DNA from: Roridomyces roridus
Lineage: Eukaryota; Basidiomycota; Agaricomycetes; Agaricales; Mycenaceae
DNA length: 64,000 bases
NCBI GenBank assembly: GCA_029378245.1
Contig: JARKIF010000020.1
Location: 992,001-1,056,000 of the forward strand
Reading direction: 5' to 3'
The translations under genes were made by a program, and so were the position numbers. Below, piece by piece: positions 55,548-64,000 of the stretch. Position 1 is the first letter of the stretch. The number at the start of each line of letters is the position of its first letter. The notes under the pieces were generated by a model. It was not told where the DNA came from, did no database searches, and worked only from the letters and a program-made list of their open reading frames with translations.

Positions 55548-57399
55548 TCAGCGATCAAAATCCACCCGCCGCCGTCCACCGCCCTCCGCCCTCCGCTCCT
55601 CACCCAACGGTTCCGGAACCACATCATCCCTCATCGCCAAAGTATCAGCAACAGCAACATGCCTCGTCTGCGTTCCCTCCCTCGGCGCTCCCATCCTCGC
55701 GCCAAACTCGGCAGTGAGCCCACTAAGCCTAGCAATGGCTTGCTGCATGCGCGACATCGCCGCGCGTTGTTCGGGGCTTTCAATCATGCTGCGTGAACTG
55801 GGTCGCGGTGTAGACCGTATTGGACCGTCTGTCGGAATCACGAGAGGCGGTAGACCCGACGGCAAGTCTTCATTTTGATTATTCTCGCCAGTATCATTCA
55901 CCGCCGGCAACTGCCCCGGCCCCACGGAGACGATATCGCGCAACCGCTCAATCCCCGATAGCAGTCTCGCAAACACATCATCCGTTGCAGCCGTACCAGT
56001 TCTCGCTGCTGCGATCCACGACTCGAGCCGGTCGTGCTCCACACGGACAGCGTCTGAAACTTCCCGAATTTCGCGGGAAAGTCGGGCTGCGTCGACAGCA
56101 GGAGTGGGTGCAGGGCGATTCAAAGGGGGATTGGCTGGCGAGTCGAGGCCGTCGAACGGCAGACCGGGGGTATCCTCCGTCGAGACAACGCCTCCATGAA
56201 AATATCGCTCAGCGCTCTCAGTGGTTCGGAGGGTCTGCGAACGTCTCGGTCTCGGCGGCCTGGGGACCGAACTGGGTTGAGGCGTCGCAATGTTGTCCGA
56301 TGATGATGAAGTGGAGGGAAGGAGGGAAGGTATCCGGAGCGTTGATGGGATGAAGGACTCGGATAGTACCAGCGGCGTCCTTGATGAAGAGTCACGTCGG
56401 CTGAGACATTGAAAGTGAGTGGACGACATGAAGGAGATGAACGTACTCGGATTCGTTCGTGCGAAACACGACAGCGCCGGCTGTGACTGCGTCATGGAGG
56501 AAAGTGTATATTTCGACATGCGAGTTGGTGGCGTGTGTGGGACATCGGACGAGTCTCGCTCCGAGGGCATTGCCGCTGCAAGGAATGTGAATGAGTCTCG
56601 CCAGATTGACGGAATAGGCCTTGTTGCGCACCAGACACAGCACCCCACGCCACTCGACCGACACCCACACGGACCTTCCCCTAGTTTCAGCACTTTGGCC
56701 GTCTCCGACCCAAAGTACATCCGGTCCAGCGGGACCACGGTCTTGGTCACTTCCTCGGGACTAGCTGACCAGCGCAGACCCGTCGAAAGTCGTATCTGAC
56801 GCGCCGCTGCGTGGACAGGAGCCCCACAGCCCGTCGAGCGACACAATTTTGATTCCTGCGGCCGACGTTGTGGCATCGGGGATTGTGGGAGTATCTGAGC
56901 GGAGACGGGTCGATGAACGTCTTGGTAGTAGCCGGCTGTATTGTTGGAAGCTGAAGTTGAGCCGCAATAGAGGGGAAACCTCGTCTCTGCAGAGTTGGCC
57001 ATGAGGGTAGGGAGAAACGAGCGTCGATGACAAAGATCAGAAGCTGCTCGGATCATTTGCCAAATCGAGCTCTCCCGACGGCGACAGAGGTTGGACAGAG
57101 GCCAACAATTCCACGAAAATCACCACACGGCGGAGCTGCACGCGGCGTGCTTCAGGGATCCTTGGATTCTTCTCGATTTCGTTACCTAAAATGAGCTCGT
57201 TCGAGTCGAGACTCCTCCATGTTGGCTCCCATCTGGATTTCTTTTTTTTCGAACTTGCTCTGGGACTTGACTGCCTTCTTGGGGGCAGGCTTTTGCTAGT
57301 GCAGAGTACGGTAGTCCCTCGGTATGTCACATGGATGGTGAAGCGCGTGTTGGCAGATGGTGTGATGATGCGTTTCTCGGGAAGGGCGAGCCGATTCAA
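55548..57399 (-). pseudogene. Uncharacterised gene with multiple frame breaks
   Basis: Protein-like segments change frame without plausible introns: FTIHVTYRGTTVLCTSKSL and VVIFVELLASVQPLSPSGEL (57399-57040), EEVTKTVVPLDRMYFGSETA (56750), then in another frame RGVLCLVRNKAYSVNLARLI, SHVEIYTFLHDAVTAGAVVF and, after an in-frame TGA, LFIKDAAGTIRVLHPINAPD. It returns to the first frame for a long Ser/Pro-rich and helical C-terminus (DAARLSREIREVSDAVRVEH; AAMSRMQQAIARLSGLTAEF). A 502-codon frame (57056-55548) is open throughout but reads the middle block in the wrong frame. Either a young pseudogene or sequence errors. Family and function unknown. Confidence 0.45.
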
Positions 57400-57639
57400 A
57401 GGATTGTGGATAGCTCCAGATCATTTCTTTCCGGTGAGTGGGAGTTGATTTCGGTCCGGAATAAAATTATTTTTCGCAGAAGTTGGAGGCATAGGAGAGA
57501 TCAGAGATGAGAGCCGCAGCGATTTCGGGATTTCTTACAAGCAAGCACCTGCCAAAAAAAAATGTATGGTCCTATGGACTCTCTTTATGCGACTACTGCA
57601 AGGAGCGGACGATAGCAGTGAGCAGTATTATGCACTGAA

Positions 57640-58840
57640 GCCCGACCAGAATAGATTCCCGTTCGATTCGGGACGGGTCTTTAGCTTGGGTAAATTCTTT
57701 TTGCAGGACCAGCCATGCGGAATGTCGAGATTCGCCTTTGATCCAGTTTGGTTGAACTTCCCAGGCGAACTGTCTGCTCACTGCTGAGCTGCGTCTCAAG
57801 ATGGTGCCTCGAACTTTTGGAGTTTCTATAGCCACTGGTCGTGCTGTTCTCTGAGTCAAAACACTGAGCCATCTCTCCAAATTCCCGTTCGATTCGGGAT
57901 GTGTCGATAGTGCATCCGTCTTGCCTTCGTTCCTTTTGCAAGACCAGGCAAGGGTGTCAAGACATTGTCGAACAATTTTGCGCTGAGTCTAGACTGCGCT
58001 TCAGACGCCGAGGATTTCAAGCCAGGAAGTCGACACAGCTTTGCATCTGCGAGTGTTCCGTTGATATTCAACGATCAGTCAGTTCTAACACTGTCTCTCT
58101 TAGTCTTGTGTCCCTGCGGAGCAACGTGAACCTTCACCGGGAGCACTGAGCATCACTCTCGACAGCACTGCGCCTTGTTCGAATCGAGGTCAGTGCATGT
58201 GTCAAGTGATCTGCCTCTAACCCCTTTTTGGACTTTGATACTAACCCGTATACATATGTTGATGGATCATGGCCGTTTCAAATTCAATACCCAGACGAAA
58301 GACGCGGCACCCTGCTGAGCGCTGAGCAGCCAAGGCTCCGGTGCGGTGCACATTGATGATTTGATCGCCGATATCAGTGTTGTACTCGGGCTCTTCCAGC
58401 TTCTGCCTGGGCCTCAAAAGTAGTGATTTGAACAGCCGATCGACCATTAACGCCTCGCCCAATCTCCCGCACTCAATTGAGCAGATTCTGGATGATTTCA
58501 GGTTGGAGGATCCTGAGCGGGAGTTCATTGCGGTCGTGAATTACATTTGTGCCACCTTGTCGCAGTGGTGAGAGGTGGAGGAGAGTGAACTGCATCTCAA
58601 GATGGTGCATCGACCTTTTGGAGTTGTGCTGTCCTTTCAGTCAAAACACGGAAGGTTGGATGTGATCCAGTGCACGCTTGACTATATAATGCCCGTTCGA
58701 TTCGGGATCAGTTCATGCTCTGGGACATTTGTTCGCTTTTTTCTATTCCCCGACTTCAAGTCGAACAAATTTGCGCTGAAGCACGGCTGTGTTTCAGACG
58801 CCGAGATCTCAAGACACCAAGTCGACGCAGCTTTGGCCCT
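57640..58840. repeat. Degenerate tandem units of ~200-260 bp
   Basis: The words CCCGTTCGATTCGGGA (57656, 57882, 58688), TCAAGATGGTGC, CTTTTGGAGTT and TTTGCGCTGA..TTTCAGACGCCGAG recur in the same order at roughly 57640-57830, 57800-58050 and 58600-58840. No coding function seen. Confidence 0.6.
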
Positions 58841-59011
58841 GAATCTCGCCGACATCGGTTGTGGTGGAGGGGATCGTCATCGAGTATGTTGTAGAGCACC
58901 AGGCTGAAAGGAGTACAGGCATAGCGCGGCCTAGGCGCGGATAGGATTCCCGACATAATACAACAGAAAGTAGGTTCGACAACAAGATCAGGAGTCCGCA
59001 TAACGATATTA

Positions 59012-59948
59012 TTATTCGGTCGAGGCCTGAGCCTTGATGAACTCGAGTGCGATTTTGGGGCTAAAAACGGCAAATTAACAACCATCGTTCCACGACGGCG
59101 AGCAAGTTTGTACATACCTATCCCCGGCCTTGACAGGAATCTTCTTGTCGATGAGCTTGCCGCCTTTTTCGAAGATAAAGTGGCTCCGTTTCGTCTTGCC
59201 GCCTTCCCCGGCGCCGAGAGCGGTGATGAGTACGCGTTTGCGGTCGGAGAGGAGAGGGTAGGGTAGTTCTTTCTGCGAGGACGGGTTGAAATGACATGAA
59301 AATGAATGTCGTGGCGAATCAGACGCACCTTGGTCTGCCACTTGCTCTGTGCCGCCGGCGTATCCGCACTCAAGCAATACACGTTATACTCCAGACCAGT
59401 AAAATCCGGGTAGATGTCCCGGAATCCACACGCCTGCAAGGGTTTTGTTGGGCAAATGCGTTGGGATAGACGGACGGAGAGGGCTCACCTGTGTAGTGCA
59501 TCCGGGAGTGTCCGCCTTTGGAACGAGGAAAAGAACCAGTCCCTTGTCCGCGGTCAAACTCGACACGTCGACATCTTCATCCTTCTCGTTCTTGAGCGTG
59601 AGCGATGGGAGAGAGTCACCGATGTCGATAGGGCCGAGCTTCCCTTCCTCCTCCTCCGCAGGCTCACCAGCCTCAGCTTCGCCCTCCGCCTCCACGGCGT
59701 CTGCTTTAGCCTGAGGTATGATATGTATGAGCAACCCGGCGAAGAACGCAGAAGAACGATGGACGCACCTTCTTCTTCCCTTTGGCCGGCTTATCCGAGT
59801 CATCACCAGCCGCCGCAGCCGCCGCTTTGCGTTTCTTTGCCGTTGGAGCTGCGTCGGCCTCGCTCTTCCCTGTGGATTGGACAACGGAGGATCGGCTGGA
59901 CCGCCTGGGGGCAGTCGCCGCGTCTGCGAGGGCGTCGGTGCTGGACAT
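59012..59948 (-). CDS. Peroxiredoxin, BCP/Dot5 type, with basic N-terminal extension
   Basis: Thiol peroxidase that reduces hydroperoxides. Exons 59948-59769, 59710-59489, 59433-59329, 59272-59118 and 59060-59012 give 236 aa. The catalytic motif is KADTPGCTTQACGFRDIYPDF: peroxidatic Cys in PGC and resolving Cys five residues later, as in atypical BCP enzymes. Flanking family features are GDSLPSLTLKNE, VSSLTADKGLVLFL, CLSADTPAAQSKWQTK, PYPLLSDRKRVL and FIFEKGGKLID. The first 80 residues are Lys/Ala-rich then Glu-rich (TAKKRKAAAAAAG, KPAKGKKK, AEAGEPAEEEEGK), like the nuclear yeast Dot5-type protein, so a nuclear location is likely. Confidence 0.92.
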
Positions 59949-60657
59949 GCGCTGGCGATGATGGTGGTGTAAGACAAAGCCTGAAAAAATTCACACGCCG
60001 TCGATGGGTGGCGCACAATGGGGTGATATGTGGCTTCCGACTGGTTGAACGGAGAACCACGACTCGGATTCGGGAAAGCATTCAGTATCGGGACATGGCA
60101 ACAAGCATGGGACTAGGAATCCCAGCGGCATCTGTCGGCCCGAGGGTGTTTGGACTTGTTATCCATGACTTGTCATCCTCCGTCTCCACCGAAACCAGAA
60201 TCCCTTGGACCTTGGTATAGTCTAGCCGCTGAGTCTCAGGTTCCGACTGCCCATTTGAGTACCCAGATGACGGCCATCGACCAACCATCCATCTCCGTCT
60301 CAGACTCTCGGCACTCCAACAACCCGCCACCAACCCGCCACAGTCAATTTTTCCGTATCGTTCCAACGGATGTGGGCCCATACTGGCTGGCGCGCGGCGG
60401 AAAGGGCTACAGACCTATTCCAGCTAGTTTGCGCTACCACAAGGTGCTACGGAGGACCTGAATGGGCGCATCAATGTCTGCTGCGTGGGTCGCACGAATC
60501 ACCAAGGCGTCGTACGTCGATGCTAGCCTCATGCCGCCGATAACTACGTCAGGTAACCACCCTGGGTTAGCGTCCGAAGCCTTCTCCGCGGGGGTAGACG
60601 ACTACCGTATATATAAGTCCCCATCTCTGCCCGACCAACCCGCCTCCTCCCTCCGCA
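59949..60657. other. Divergent promoter region
   Basis: Between the peroxiredoxin (-) and lactonase-family (+) starts. Contains the TATA box listed below; otherwise nothing. Confidence 0.5.
60608..60616 (+). promoter_or_regulatory. TATA box of the lactonase-family gene
   Basis: TATATATAA, 42 bp upstream of the ATG at 60658. Confidence 0.6.
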
Positions 60658-61965
60658 ATGGTCAAGTTCGCCATCTTTGCAGGCGGCTATTGTGCGTTCC
60701 CTCCTTTCGTTCAGCTTGATCCTACCTGATTGCGCATAGCTTCGTTCATCGTCTCCTATCTCTTCGATACACAAACATACGACTTGCAATACTTACAGAC
60801 GATATCCACCTCGGAAGACCCCTCATGGCTGATCCCGCATCCCACGAACGAGGCAATTATCTAGTGCGTCTCATCCAATGCTGCTCGTATTCATGTTGCC
60901 AATCCAACACAGTGCAGTGAACGAAGTGACACCCGGCGTGCTGCAATCCTACGCACGGAGCCCCGGCGGCGGGCTTACTCTCCTGGATCAAGTATCTTCG
61001 GGCGGTAGCGGACCCGCGTTCTGCGCGCCGCTCTCCACGGGCCAGGTTGTCATCTTGAACGTATGAGATTCCTCCGCGATCTGCTCGAAATACTCATTGA
61101 GGCCGTTCTTAGTATGGCAGCGGTGATGGCGAGGTCGTACCCACCGTTCACGGCGGATCGCATTTTGACAATTCCACCTCGGTGCTGGTGACTTTCACTC
61201 CGCCGCCGGGCGGGGTGTCTAACCCACACATGGCGGTCGAACACGAAAACGAGGTTTTTGTCGCAGACTTGGTACGCCGTATCCATGCTCGCTGTCTAAA
61301 TACTGAATCTCCCAAGGGCGGGGATAAACTCTGGCGAATGGGCCAAGTGGGAGCTGCTGGCGATTTCGGTATCCACGGATTGACCCAACATCCAAAGGGC
61401 ACAGGTCCGAGACATTTCGCCATCGCAGGTGGGACTGACTCGCCTTCCCTCTCCACGATCCATGACTTTCTTTTCATCAGACAATTACATCTACGTTCTC
61501 CACGAAACCGCCAACACACTAATCAAGCAATCTGTCCCCTCGTACCCAAACGGCACGTCCCCGATCCTATACAACGTCAGCACCCTCGCCTCGGACGCGC
61601 CTCCAAACGCCACATTCGCAGCAGCCGAGATCCTTCTCCCTCCTCCCACTCCCCTATTCCCAACGTCATACATCTACGCCTCGAACCGCAACATCGGGAA
61701 CACCACCGACCCGCGTGGGGATACCATAGGTATATTCGAGCCCGAGACGCTAGGGGTCGTGAAGCAGGTGTACACCGGGTTGGTGCAGATCCGCGGCATG
61801 GAACTCGGTGTAGGGGAGGAGGGGCAGGAGTACCTCGTCGCGCTGGGTGCTGTGAGTGGTGGGATGGTCGTTTATCGACGGACGGAAGGGGGGAGGGCGT
61901 TGGTTGAGGTTGCACGGAATTCGAGTGCGGTGGCGAGGAGTTCGCTGGTTATGTTGAAGTCTTGA
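60658..61965 (+). CDS. Lactonase-family seven-bladed propeller protein
   Basis: Cytosolic protein related to 6-phosphogluconolactonase of the beta-propeller type and to muconate-lactonising enzymes. Exons 60658-60691, 60740-60863, 60913-61060, 61113-61271, 61317-61428 and 61481-61965 give 353 aa. Propeller strands: MVKFAIFAGGYSSFIVSYLF, DPSWLIPHPTNEAIIYAVNE, LLDQVSSGGSGPAFCAPL, YGSGDGEVVPTVHGG, GVSNPHMAVEHENEVFVADL, KGTGPRHFAIADNYIYVLHE and TSYIYASNRNIGN followed by GDTIGIFEPETLG. The GPRHFAI..N..Y..HE and YASNR blocks are hallmarks of the family. Several NxT/S sites occur but no signal peptide. The exact reaction cannot be read from sequence; members acting on sugar lactones or cyclic muconates are equally possible. 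Confidence 0.88.
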
Positions 61966-62086
61966 GTTGTTGCGCATCACAAGACAGATTCTGGAGATCA
62001 TTCAAATTGCCACAGAATATGTACTAAATAATTGGTATCAATATTTAAAGGATATCTACAACAGCATAAGAAACGGTCCGCCCACG

Positions 62087-64000
62087 CTACAAAGGCCCCC
62101 GCCCCATGTGATTATTAACGAAATTCGTAACCGTCGTCCCTCTTTTCAGTTTCCACTCCTTTGTCTCCAACGACTTTAAAATATCTCCCACCGTGACACT
62201 CTCCGTGGACGCCCCATCCCCAAGTCCTCCCGCCGAGTATCCCCTCAAAACCTCCTTCACAACACCCAAAGACTCCAGCTCCGTAAGCCAATCCACATCC
62301 GGCCTAAACAGCTGGCTGGCAATAACCGCCTGCAGCATCCTCGCATTTTCCGGCCTCTCCTCGGCCGAATCCGCCAAACTTTTCAACACGGCAGCGAAAT
62401 TCCGTTGATTCTCCTCATGCGCAGGCAGCCCCACAAACAATCCCAATCCGATGTTGCTTGTGAACGTCTCCACCGCGTTGTACGGATATGGCATCACATT
62501 GGGATCCGCACAGCACGCCTGGAGGAATTGAATCCCCACGGCGAACCTCGCTTCCTGCAGCATGCTTTCGTCCATTTGATCAATGAACGAGAGCGCGAGG
62601 GGTACGGCGGCGAGCGTGGCTTTACGCCAGGCGTCGTAGGCTTGATAGTTGTCGACACTGTATTCGGGGAACGGAGGGAGTGGTTGGACGGATGAAGCGG
62701 ATGCGGGGAGGGCGTTGAGTAACGAGCACACGGCAGTCATCAACCTCCACTCCGTTTCCGCTGCTCGCAGATTCTCTTTGAACGGCGCGGAGAGGTTGGG
62801 TAGTGGGGAGGCTTCGATGTCCGAGACGAGAGCTTGCAAGCGGAGGGAAACGATCGTCGCCGTGTCCACGTCGAACGCACTGAGGATGTGGGTCTTGAGA
62901 AGGGCTGTTACAGACGCGGCGTAGGGAGGGATTGGCTCGAGCCTCAGCGCGCCCGGGCTAAAGTTGGGACGCGCTGGTAATCGGAAGTCATCGGCCGACG
63001 CTCTGGGGAATATGGACGTCAAGTGCCACAGAGCTTTGGATACACCGTCGGCCGCATCCCGATGACACGTCCCCAGTCGGCTGGAGACACGAACCCAAAG
63101 CCGATCGACATCGCAGTGTTCAAGAACCCGACATATGGCCTCGTTGTTATCCCTCCCGTTCAAAAACTCGATGAGCCGATCAGTGATGTCGTACACCAAG
63201 TCGTGTCCGAGCTCGTTGGTATCGAACCACGGGAGCAGAATACCAAGAATGGTATCGACGTGGTTGGGAGATGATGCCTTGATACGCACGGCCTTGCGCA
63301 CGCAGGTAGTGACGAGCTTGACGGCGTTGCGAGCCGGAATCCCCGCATTCGAAGAGCCAGAACGCAACGCGTCGCAGGTGAGCTCGAATTGATACGGTGG
63401 CATGTCCAAATCCGCGGCCTTGGAGAGGTAGGATACGAGGATCCGATACCGGAGGAAATTCCAGCGAGTTGGGATGAGGTTGGCGATGTCGTGAATTTCG
63501 CGAAGCCACCTGTGGGCCTCGAGGGGATCGATGTGGGGAGGTGTTAACCTGGACCTGCCGAAGTCGAGGCGATCGGCGTGGGGAGGTGTTTTCCTGGAGA
63601 GGTGTTCCAAATCGGAGGGACCCTTGAACCGAATGGGAATCAGGTATTTGAAGCGCCTACGCTCCGCGAGGAACGCATCAATGTTGCGGCAGATGCGCGT
63701 TATATCGGCGTCGAGCACGGGCTTGGTCTCCATAGCCTCCATCTGGTCCCGCGTCACCGTCCGGAGTCCCTCGACATGCGCGTGGATGGAGCAGAAATTA
63801 TTCCACTCAAGTAACGCCTCGATCGAGGGCAAATACAGCGCCGTGACCTCGGATTTCGACGGCAGCGAAGACGCCTCGTTGAGCCAGGTCAAAGGTTGCG
63901 CGATATGCGCCTCCTGCAAGTCCGCCATCATTCCCAAGCTCCAAATCGCCTTCAAACAAGAGATCTGCCGCCGTGTCTTGGAGATCGGCTCCAGCAGCCC
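62087..64000 (-). CDS. Large alpha-helical protein, 5' end outside the window
   Basis: Single open frame from the window edge to a stop at 62087; at least 637 aa are inside the window, and no start codon is visible before the edge. No intron in this part, unlike its neighbours. The sequence is almost entirely helical with HEAT/armadillo-like spacing (HRWLREIHDIANLIPTRW, AVKLVTTCVRKAVRIKAS, LVYDITDRLIEFLNGRDNN, AFDVDTATIVSLRLQALVSD, FAVGIQFLQACCADPNVMPY). No motif I can name. The short C-terminus ends VTNFVNNHMGRGPL. The 3' end is 121 bp from the end of the convergent lactonase-family gene. Confidence 0.8.
   Translation of the reverse strand, partial: GLLEPISKTRRQISCLKAIWSLGMMADLQEAHIAQPLTWLNEASSLPSKSEVTALYLPSIEALLEWNNFCSIHAHVEGLRTVTRDQMEAMETKPVLDADITRICRNIDAFLAERRRFKYLIPIRFKGPSDLEHLSRKTPPHADRLDFGRSRLTPPHIDPLEAHRWLREIHDIANLIPTRWNFLRYRILVSYLSKAADLDMPPYQFELTCDALRSGSSNAGIPARNAVKLVTTCVRKAVRIKASSPNHVDTILGILLPWFDTNELGHDLVYDITDRLIEFLNGRDNNEAICRVLEHCDVDRLWVRVSSRLGTCHRDAADGVSKALWHLTSIFPRASADDFRLPARPNFSPGALRLEPIPPYAASVTALLKTHILSAFDVDTATIVSLRLQALVSDIEASPLPNLSAPFKENLRAAETEWRLMTAVCSLLNALPASASSVQPLPPFPEYSVDNYQAYDAWRKATLAAVPLALSFIDQMDESMLQEARFAVGIQFLQACCADPNVMPYPYNAVETFTSNIGLGLFVGLPAHEENQRNFAAVLKSLADSAEERPENARMLQAVIASQLFRPDVDWLTELESLGVVKEVLRGYSAGGLGDGASTESVTVGDILKSLETKEWKLKRGTTVTNFVNNHMGRGPL

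Noticed and set aside
1..64000. CRISPR array, bacterial operon, ribosomal RNA or viral genome segments
   Set aside because: Spliced eukaryotic genes throughout; no regularly spaced repeats, no rRNA-like sequence and no recognisable viral genes.

Overview
This window is nuclear DNA of a filamentous basidiomycete, most likely an Agaricomycete mushroom. Genes carry many 45-75 nt introns, mostly with GTGCGT/GTACGT/GTGAGT donors. They include families I associate with Agaricomycetes: a DUF6534-type membrane protein, a cAMP-receptor-like 7TM protein, a fungal Prx/BCP peroxiredoxin, a copper-radical-oxidase C-terminus, GT15 mannosyltransferase and a divergent kinase-like family known to me mainly from Mycena-type genomes. 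The genus is an inference. All gene models were assembled by eye from reading frames and splice signals.

Layout. 1-2.0 kb: a 1,184-bp inverted-repeat element sits exactly in the stop codon of a small lysine-rich gene. 4.6-11.1 kb: GT15 mannosyltransferase (+), kinase-like protein (-) and a complete G-protein alpha subunit (-). 12.7-29.4 kb: an F-box expansion with three intact genes (12747, 21401, 23392), two decayed copies in inverted orientation (15.6-18.2 kb) and one decayed direct copy (28.5 kb). Two small proteins, an ABHD13/BEM46-like hydrolase and a MYND zinc-finger protein are interspersed. 29.4-43.3 kb: repeat-rich, with two short inverted-repeat elements, an uncharacterised 535-aa gene, a 3,045-bp element with ~390-bp inverted repeats and an 8-bp target duplication, and repeated modules carrying relics of a ubiquitin-conjugating enzyme. 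43.3-64 kb: truncated copper radical oxidase (+), low-complexity secreted protein (-), 7TM receptor (-) divergent from a DUF6534 gene (+), secreted FAD-linked oxidase (-), a frame-broken gene relic (-), nuclear-type peroxiredoxin (-), a lactonase-family protein (+), and the 3' part of a large helical protein (-) that runs off the window.

How the genes relate. I see no biosynthetic cluster. The strongest theme is birth and death of F-box genes whose C-terminal halves look WD/beta-propeller-like, consistent with SCF ubiquitin-ligase substrate receptors; an E2-enzyme relic lies in the neighbouring repeats. A second theme is signalling: Galpha, a 7TM receptor-like protein and a DUF6534 protein are all present but not adjacent. 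Four introns appear to use GC-AG boundaries.
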